Below, one piece after another: positions 6,739 to 10,818 of a stretch of 10,818 bases of DNA. A program made the translations under genes and the position numbers. Source of the DNA: Candidatus Delongbacteria bacterium (GTDB lineage: Bacteria; UBA4055); contig WTAK01000481.1 in assembly GCA_013139625.1 (NCBI GenBank), positions 1-10,818 on the forward strand, in the 5' to 3' direction. Under the pieces are notes generated by a model that made no database searches, was not told the DNA's origin, and saw nothing but the letters and a program-made list of their open reading frames with translations. Within the stretch, counting starts at the first letter, position 1. Every line of letters starts with the position of its first letter.

Positions 6739-6836
6739 TCTTTAAAAATAAATAATTATTCCATGTTATGCAAACCAAATATGTTACAATCTCAATCCTT
6801 AGTAACTAATCACTATTTTACCCATTTAGTTTTTTC

Positions 6837-6865
6837 TTGCTTAAATAGTAAAATTGAACTATTTT
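6837..6865 (+). promoter_or_regulatory. Putative sigma-70-type promoter for the 401-aa gene
   Basis: TTGCTT (6837-6842) and TATTTT (6860-6865) are separated by exactly 17 bases. Transcription would begin near 6872, about 60 bases before the chosen start codon. This also argues against translation from the upstream in-frame ATG at 6854, which would lie inside the promoter. The match is moderate in an AT-rich background. Confidence 0.45.
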
Positions 6866-6931
6866 TGTCAAAGCAAAGTAAGAAATACTGGCTACAGGCA
6901 TAAAGTAACTAAAAAAGAAATAGAGGAAAAA

Positions 6932-8137
6932 ATGATGTTGAAACGAATATTATTCTTTGCGTTGATCACAACTTCAATCGTATTTGCAAAGGTAAATGTA
7001 GGATTTTACTCCTTATCACAAGCTTCCGGCAACCCTAATGGGCAATGGATGGGCTATGCGCTAATGGATATAATCTCTGAAAAATTTTCAAAACTTGAAG
7101 AAGTTAATGTTGTAAAAGATGATGATCTTTACGCTTTTATGAAAGCAAATGGAAATCCATTCTTAAATACAGGAAATATTGCTTCTTTTGATGCATTAAA
7201 AGAAAAATTCAAATTGGACTTTATCGTTACAGGAAACTATAAACTAAATCCTGACACGAGTCTTCCTGTTAATATTATTGTTCACAGTTTTAAAGATACA
7301 ACAACTTCAGCACCTGTAGTTATCCAGGGTTACTCGAATGATTTGTTTACTATAGTATCTTATGTTGTTCAGCCAATAGGCAGAAACTTGAAAATGAACT
7401 TAAATCCTGCTCAAGTAGCTAAACTAAAAACTATTGATCTAACTTCAAATACTATGAACCTTTCAAATGTTTATAAAGGTAAAATGGCAATGAGACAGAA
7501 TCAACCTAAAGTTGCTATGTCTTTCTTTGAAAATGCATACAAAGAAAATCCTAATAGCTCACTCGCTAAAAAATATTATACTGAAGCTTTGGGTGCAACA
7601 TACGGAACAGGTTTCTTTGCATCTGACCTTCATGCTGTTGATGGTGGACATGCATCTGGATTTAGCAAGCAATTCTTATTATCAAATAATATCATTAAAG
7701 GATTCACGGCTTACATAAAAAATTCAAACTTGATACCAAAAAGCGGAGCTACGTATTTTGATATTGAATTGAACATAGGACTTGATCTATCAGAACACGC
7801 ATATCAAATGGCAAAAACAACTATTCAAAATTTCTCAGGTGGTTCAAGCGAGATAGATGACGGTGTTTACAACCCTAATGCAGGTAACGTAGGTAATGAA
7901 ACTGAAATGTTCGTTAAGAATATTTCTGCAGCGAAGATCCTTATTACTTTGATAGATAATAAAGGTAATGCTATTCTAAAATCAGAAAGATCATTTGGAA
8001 CTGCATTCAATTTAACTAATATTGTCAATATCAAAGAATTTGTTAAAAATAAAAATCGTCAATCTCGCATATACTTCCCTTCAGTAGCAAGAAAAGTTAT
8101 TAAGAATATTGAAAAGATTGAAGTTACAGTAAAGTAA
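6932..8137 (+). CDS. Exported protein with CsgG/FlgO-like N-terminal domain and TPR-like segment
   Basis: A 401-aa predicted periplasmic or surface protein. The start is placed at the ATG ATG pair at 6932/6935 because GAGG lies 5 to 8 bases before it and because a clear signal peptide (MLKRILFFALITTSIVFA, then KVNVGF) begins there; an in-frame ATG at 6854 adds only a polar, unlikely extension. Residues about 20-150 have the pattern of the CsgG/FlgO/TolB-N-like fold: a strand with VNVGFYS, a helix with GYALMDIISEKFSKL, VNVVKDDDLYAFMK, then a strand DFIVTGNYKL. A single TPR-like helical pair follows (about 180-215, YKGKMAMRQNQPKVAMSFFENAYKENP). The C-terminal half looks beta-rich and ends in basic helices. 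Likely an envelope component, perhaps part of an outer-membrane assembly; the partner is unknown. The gene is alone on its strand and ends at a strong terminator. Confidence 0.8.
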   Translation: MMLKRILFFALITTSIVFAKVNVGFYSLSQASGNPNGQWMGYALMDIISEKFSKLEEVNVVKDDDLYAFMKANGNPFLNTGNIASFDALKEKFKLDFIVTGNYKLNPDTSLPVNIIVHSFKDTTTSAPVVIQGYSNDLFTIVSYVVQPIGRNLKMNLNPAQVAKLKTIDLTSNTMNLSNVYKGKMAMRQNQPKVAMSFFENAYKENPNSSLAKKYYTEALGATYGTGFFASDLHAVDGGHASGFSKQFLLSNNIIKGFTAYIKNSNLIPKSGATYFDIELNIGLDLSEHAYQMAKTTIQNFSGGSSEIDDGVYNPNAGNVGNETEMFVKNISAAKILITLIDNKGNAILKSERSFGTAFNLTNIVNIKEFVKNKNRQSRIYFPSVARKVIKNIEKIEVTVK

Positions 8138-8150
8138 TTCTATTTATTAA

Positions 8151-8182
8151 GTACCGCTCATTGTTTGGGCGGTACATTTTTT
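8151..8182 (+). terminator. Intrinsic terminator after the CsgG-like gene
   Basis: GTACCGC (8151-8157) pairs with GCGGTAC (8169-8175). The stem extends inward by a G-U and two further pairs to a five-base loop, giving about 10 pairs. It is followed by A and a run of six T (8177-8182). It begins 13 bases after the stop codon. This is the best terminator in the window. Confidence 0.88.
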
Positions 8183-8308
8183 ATAAAAGAGAGCTATTAT
8201 GAACCCTGATTTCTCATACAGCCCCTCAGTAAAACAGTCACGCCGACTTAAAAAGATCCGTTACCCTTAAATATCACTCCCATTCAAAATATTGTTTTAA
8301 TATTCATT

Positions 8309-8335
8309 GTCACCCTGAACTTGATTCCGGATGAC
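8309..8335. repeat. Probable fragment of a dispersed palindromic intergenic repeat
   Basis: The stretch starts GTCACCCTGAAC and ends CCGGATGAC; its ends pair with one mismatch. This wording is typical of short intergenic palindromic repeats spread through many bacterial genomes. Only one copy is in the window, so repetition itself cannot be seen here. Confidence 0.4.
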
Positions 8336-8345
8336 GGATTTGGAA

Positions 8346-8366
8346 CAAGGTGGCTTTAGCCCCTTG
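8346..8366 (+). promoter_or_regulatory. Hairpin in the leader of the ammonia-lyase gene
   Basis: CAAGG pairs with CCTTG and, past a bulged T, GGC pairs with GCC around a TTTA loop. It ends about 27 bases before the start codon and 17 bases before the GGAG ribosome site (8384-8387). No T-tract follows. It may affect message stability or may be part of the adjoining repeat; function not shown. Confidence 0.4.
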
Positions 8367-8393
8367 CAATAACGAAATAAAACGGAGTTAAAA

Positions 8394-9923
8394 ATGGCTT
8401 TAATAATTGATGGTTCAGGTCTAACAATAGACAAGATAGTAAGTGTCGCAAGAAATAATGAAAAGATCGAACTTCACCCGGAAGCAATTGAAAGAATTAA
8501 TGTATGTAGAGCAATGCTGGAAAAAAAACTTGATGCCAATGAGATCATGTATGGTGTAAATACCGGTATCGGAGAATTCTCTGAGGTGGTTCTTGATGAT
8601 GATCAGATCGAAGACTTTCAAAAATATTTGATCTATAACCATGCAGCTGGTATCGGCGATCCTGCTCCATTAGAATATGTTCGTGGTGCAATGCTTGGTA
8701 GAATAAATGTTCATGCTCATGGTAATTCAGGTTGTAGATTAGTGATTACTCAAACTCTTATTGATCTTTTGAACAAAGGTGTAACTCCTTTCGTATGTCA
8801 AAAAGGTTCTGTTGGTGCATCAGGTGACCTTGCTCCAATGTCCCAAGTAGCATTACTTATGATGGGCGAAGGTAAAGCATATTATCAAGGCGAACTTATG
8901 GAATCAAAAGTTGCTATGGAAAAAGCTGGAATTCCTATTCCCGGTCTTAAAGCAAGAGACGGTTTGGCAACTATCAACGGATCTAACCTTTTAACTGCAA
9001 TGAGTGCGATCTTCTTATTCGATGCAAAGAAATGGCTAAAACAAGCTGAGATCGCTGCAGCAATGTCTTTAGAGGCTTTAAAAGCTAATATGAAACCTTA
9101 TACTAGATTACTTCATGAAGTTAGAGGTTTTAAAGGTGCTATTAGATCTGCCGAAGCAATAAACAAGATCGTTTCCGGTGGTGACTTAAAAGAAGAAAAA
9201 GTAAAATGTAAAGTTCAGGATGCTTATTCAATGAGATCAACTCCTCAGGTTATCGCAGCTGCTCATGATGCTCTTGCTTATGCTCAATCACAAGTTGAAA
9301 TAGAATTAAATGGTGTTGGTGATAACCCTATCTTCTTCCCTGAAAAGAACATGCAAATTTCAGGTGCAAATTTCCAGGGTACTCCTGTTTCAGTTCCTGT
9401 AGATATGGCAGGTGCATGTATCACTATGGTATCAGTAATGTCAGAAAGAAGAATGAATAGATTAAATAACCCTGCATTGAGTGTTGGGCTTCCTGCTTTT
9501 TTAACGAAAGGTGCAGGTATGTTCTCAGGCCTAATGCTTAGTCAATATACTGCTGATATGATGATCGTAGAGCAAAGGATTTTATCCGCTCCTGCTTTTA
9601 TTCAATCAATACCTGCTGCTGCTGATCAGGAAGATTTCGTTTCTATGGGAATGAATACTGCAATTAAGAACTTCCAGATCTTAGATAATGCTTATGGTGT
9701 TCTTGGTATTGAATTCATGGCTGCTGCTCAAGCTCTTGATTTTAGAAAAGAAGAATACTCTTTCGGTGCAGGAACTCAGAAGGCTAAAGATGTTATCAGA
9801 AAATATGTTGATTTCCTTGAGATTGACAGACCTTTATATCCTGATCATACTGATATGCAAAAGTTGGTAAGATCATGTGAGATACTTGAAGAAGTAGAAA
9901 AAGTTACTGGTTCATTGGGTTAG
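8394..9923 (+). CDS. hutH: Histidine ammonia-lyase (aromatic amino acid lyase, MIO family)
   Basis: A 509-aa full-length cytoplasmic enzyme, expected to convert L-histidine to urocanate and ammonia as the first step of histidine breakdown. The MIO prosthetic group forms from Ala142-Ser143-Gly144 in GSVGASGDLAP. Other active-site marks are Tyr53 in YGVNTGIG, His83 in YNHAAG (the position typical of histidine-specific enzymes, where tyrosine or phenylalanine lyases have Leu), Asn195 in NGSN, Tyr278 and Arg281 in QDAYSMRSTPQ, and Glu413 in QEDF. Family length is about 500-520, so it is complete. GGAG lies six bases before the ATG. Points of difference from textbook HutH: Ser instead of Cys in the R-C-x-PQ motif, GANFQG where GGNFHG is usual, and Phe415 where the family often has His. 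No hutU, hutI or hutG is adjacent, so an aminomutase or other aromatic-lyase activity cannot be excluded. Coding is certain and the histidine specificity probable. Confidence 0.88.
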   Translation: MALIIDGSGLTIDKIVSVARNNEKIELHPEAIERINVCRAMLEKKLDANEIMYGVNTGIGEFSEVVLDDDQIEDFQKYLIYNHAAGIGDPAPLEYVRGAMLGRINVHAHGNSGCRLVITQTLIDLLNKGVTPFVCQKGSVGASGDLAPMSQVALLMMGEGKAYYQGELMESKVAMEKAGIPIPGLKARDGLATINGSNLLTAMSAIFLFDAKKWLKQAEIAAAMSLEALKANMKPYTRLLHEVRGFKGAIRSAEAINKIVSGGDLKEEKVKCKVQDAYSMRSTPQVIAAAHDALAYAQSQVEIELNGVGDNPIFFPEKNMQISGANFQGTPVSVPVDMAGACITMVSVMSERRMNRLNNPALSVGLPAFLTKGAGMFSGLMLSQYTADMMIVEQRILSAPAFIQSIPAAADQEDFVSMGMNTAIKNFQILDNAYGVLGIEFMAAAQALDFRKEEYSFGAGTQKAKDVIRKYVDFLEIDRPLYPDHTDMQKLVRSCEILEEVEKVTGSLG

Positions 9924-9941
9924 TAGTTAAAATTAATTCTA

Positions 9942-9967
9942 AAAAGGCAGGTTAATACCTGCCTTTT
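9942..9967 (+). terminator. Strong hairpin after the ammonia-lyase gene
   Basis: AAAAGGCAGGT (9942-9952) and ACCTGCCTTTT (9957-9967) form a perfect 11-bp stem with a TAAT loop. The T-run is part of the 3' arm. It begins 18 bases after the lyase stop codon and works symmetrically on either strand. Its 3' arm ends only 7 bases before the next start codon, so it also covers the ribosome-site position of the next gene. Confidence 0.85.
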
Positions 9968-9968
9968 C

Positions 9969-9974
9969 TATAAT
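9969..9974 (+). promoter_or_regulatory. Perfect TATAAT just before the SRPBCC gene
   Basis: TATAAT lies directly against the ATG at 9975. As a -10 box it would start transcription inside the coding sequence, and no -35 element is found at the right distance (that position is inside the hairpin stem). It is noted because the gene lacks a visible ribosome site, but a chance match in AT-rich DNA is the likelier explanation. Confidence 0.2.
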
Positions 9975-10553
9975 ATGAATAAAAATACTCTAACATACAT
10001 CTTATTGTTAATTACTATGGCATTGTCTGCTTTATCTTTTCCTGATAAAAAAGGAGAGATAATTAAGGATCAAAAAGATTTTATCCTAAGATTAGTTAAT
10101 ACTCCAAATTCGTCAATTAAAACTGCTGAAGCTATATTTCTCGTAAACAATAGTAGTAAAAATTGTTTCAAAGTGCTGAATGATATAAAGAACTATCCTG
10201 AATTTATGCCAAATATAACTGAGACTAAATTCATTTCTAAAAACAAGAATGGTTCAATATATGATTTTGTATTTGAAGTGGCGTTCATGGATACTGAATA
10301 TAGCTTATTACTTACAGATAATGTTGATAAAGATATCTACTATATAGATTGGACATTCGTTAAAGGTGAGATAAACGATAGTCAAGGTTCGTGGATAATT
10401 AAACCAATTTCAATTAGCATCTCTGAGTTACATTATAAAGTTTATCTTGATCCTGGATCATTTATTCCTGATTGGATAACTAACAAGCTAACAGCAAGAT
10501 CAATACCGGATATGGTTGAAGCAATAAGAAAAAGAGTTAGCGAGATAAAATGA
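9975..10553 (+). CDS. Exported SRPBCC (START-like, Coq10/polyketide-cyclase type) protein
   Basis: A 192-aa protein with a signal peptide (MNKNTLTYILLLITMALSALS, cleavage near residue 21) and a mature START-like domain. The family marks are IFLVNNSSKNCFKVLNDIKNYPEFMP (54-79), with the typical D-x-x-x-YPEFMP helix; a following beta-strand set (TETKFIS, YDFVFEVAF); WTFVKG; GSWIIKPI; LHYKVYLDPG; and a closing long helix (SIPDMVEAIRKRV). Proteins of this fold bind hydrophobic ligands such as lipids or quinones in a central cavity; most are cytoplasmic, whereas this one appears exported. The start codon has no Shine-Dalgarno, and the hairpin at 9942-9967 sits where one would be; the signal peptide nevertheless begins exactly here. 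Its stop overlaps the next gene's start by ATGA, so the two are translationally coupled, and the neighbour looks like a PAP2 phosphatase. A lipid-handling role in the envelope is inferred. Confidence 0.85.
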   Translation: MNKNTLTYILLLITMALSALSFPDKKGEIIKDQKDFILRLVNTPNSSIKTAEAIFLVNNSSKNCFKVLNDIKNYPEFMPNITETKFISKNKNGSIYDFVFEVAFMDTEYSLLLTDNVDKDIYYIDWTFVKGEINDSQGSWIIKPISISISELHYKVYLDPGSFIPDWITNKLTARSIPDMVEAIRKRVSEIK

Positions 10554-10818
10554 AAAAATATATGATAATAGCTTTATTAATGCTATTTACTGTCGAATTG
10601 CTTTTAGCTGAACCTATAATTTTAAAAACTGATAGTATTTTCATACCTAACAATGCCGCTTTTACAGGAGAATATTATTCAAGATGCTTTGAAGATGCAG
10701 GTAGGATTGCACTCTCCCCTTTCACTTCCAGCTGGAAAGGTTATCTTGCCACTGCCGCTATCATAGGAACAGGATTTATCTTATTCAATAATGATCTGCA
10801 AATATCTGAAAAAGCATG
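10550..10818 (+). CDS. Probable PAP2-family phosphatase, N-terminal part (runs off the window)
   Basis: Only the first 89 residues are present; the frame is open to the window edge. A signal peptide or signal anchor covers residues 1-20 (MKKYMIIALLMLF... LLLA, then EP). It is followed by FEDAGRIALSPFTSSWKG (47-64) and a hydrophobic segment with GTGFILFNNDLQI (73-85). The order D-x2-R/x-LxSPxxW, a membrane-like helix and then a D-x-x-I turn is typical of the region before the catalytic motifs of exported PAP2 (phosphatidic acid phosphatase) proteins in Gram-negatives. The catalytic motifs themselves (KX6RP, PSGH, SRX5HX3D) would lie beyond the end, so the assignment is tentative. The start overlaps the preceding stop as ATGA, indicating coupled translation with the SRPBCC gene. 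Confidence 0.65.
   Translation, partial: MKKYMIIALLMLFTVELLLAEPIILKTDSIFIPNNAAFTGEYYSRCFEDAGRIALSPFTSSWKGYLATAAIIGTGFILFNNDLQISEKA

Larger units (their letters stand above)
8183..8393. other. Gene-poor spacer with repeat-like hairpins before the HAL gene
   Basis: No convincing gene. The spacer holds a 23-codon ATG frame (8199-8270) with an AGAGAG leader, which I do not accept as a gene. It also has an imperfect hairpin around 8309-8335 (GTCACCC against GGATGAC, one mismatch), of a kind often found in dispersed intergenic repeats (GTCACCCTGAACTTGATTCC type), and a second hairpin at 8346-8366. Its base composition is less AT-rich than the flanking non-coding DNA. The promoter of the lyase gene must lie here but no clear -35/-10 pair was seen. 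Confidence 0.5.

Noticed and set aside
4560..6760. Intact insertion sequence around the transposase-like gene
   Set aside because: No matching terminal inverted repeats or target duplication were seen at the gene's flanks, the catalytic residues look lost, and the C-terminal half is TPR-like.
6886..6928. Leader stretch CTGGCTACAGGCATAAAG, which faintly recalls a preQ1 or other small riboswitch
   Set aside because: I could not form the needed stem and pseudoknot; only isolated words match and the gene has no link to such a ligand.
6854..6931. In-frame upstream ATG giving a 26-residue N-terminal extension to the CsgG-like protein
   Set aside because: The extension is polar, has no ribosome site, overlaps the likely -10 box and would bury the clear signal peptide that begins at 6932/6935.
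8199..8270. 23-codon ATG frame (MNPDFSYSPS...) with an AGAGAG leader
   Set aside because: Too short, no recognisable composition or hydrophobic segment, and it sits in a repeat-like spacer.

Overview
The window is AT-rich throughout and reads as chromosomal DNA of a Gram-negative (diderm) bacterium. Evidence for this is a lipoprotein with a lipobox, several Sec-exported proteins, a CsgG/FlgO-like periplasmic protein and the start of a probable envelope PAP2 phosphatase. Gene style (intrinsic terminators with short T-tracts, AGGAG ribosome sites, a transposase-like HTH joined to TPRs, an orphan CSxC...CPEC mini-protein) would suit an uncultured lineage of the FCB group such as Delongbacteria or Cloacimonadota. 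That placement is a low-confidence inference. No rRNA, tRNA, CRISPR array or intact insertion sequence was seen.

Region 1 (40-4367, all on the minus strand). Seven genes point the same way. Read in the direction of transcription they are: a 57-aa exported Pro/Trp/Gly-rich mini-protein; a 58-aa zinc-ribbon-like protein; a 222-aa lipoprotein; a 98-aa acidic helical protein; a 359-aa DUF900-like alpha/beta hydrolase; a 120-aa protein with one N-terminal membrane segment; and a 422-aa coiled-coil protein with two membrane segments. The last five are tightly packed (gaps of 15, 26, 84 and 15 bp) behind one promoter region that carries a 12-bp perfect inverted repeat. They look like one functional cassette: an envelope-anchored helical scaffold plus a serine hydrolase plus membrane proteins. 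The function is unknown. An envelope-maintenance or phage-defence module is a hypothesis only.

Region 2 (4579-6738, minus strand). A 719-aa protein begins with a transposase-type HTH, continues through what looks like a decayed DDE-integrase core, and ends in a long array of TPR-like repeats. It is probably a domesticated, transposase-derived regulator.

Region 3 (6739-8182, plus strand). A promoter, an exported 401-aa protein with a CsgG/FlgO-like N-terminal domain and a TPR-like segment, and a clear intrinsic terminator.

Region 4 (8183-10818, plus strand). A gene-poor spacer contains repeat-like hairpins. After it comes a full-length histidine ammonia-lyase (MIO family) with no other hut genes in view and its own terminator-like hairpin. 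An exported SRPBCC/Coq10-like protein follows, overlapping by ATGA the start of a probable PAP2-family phosphatase that runs off the window end.
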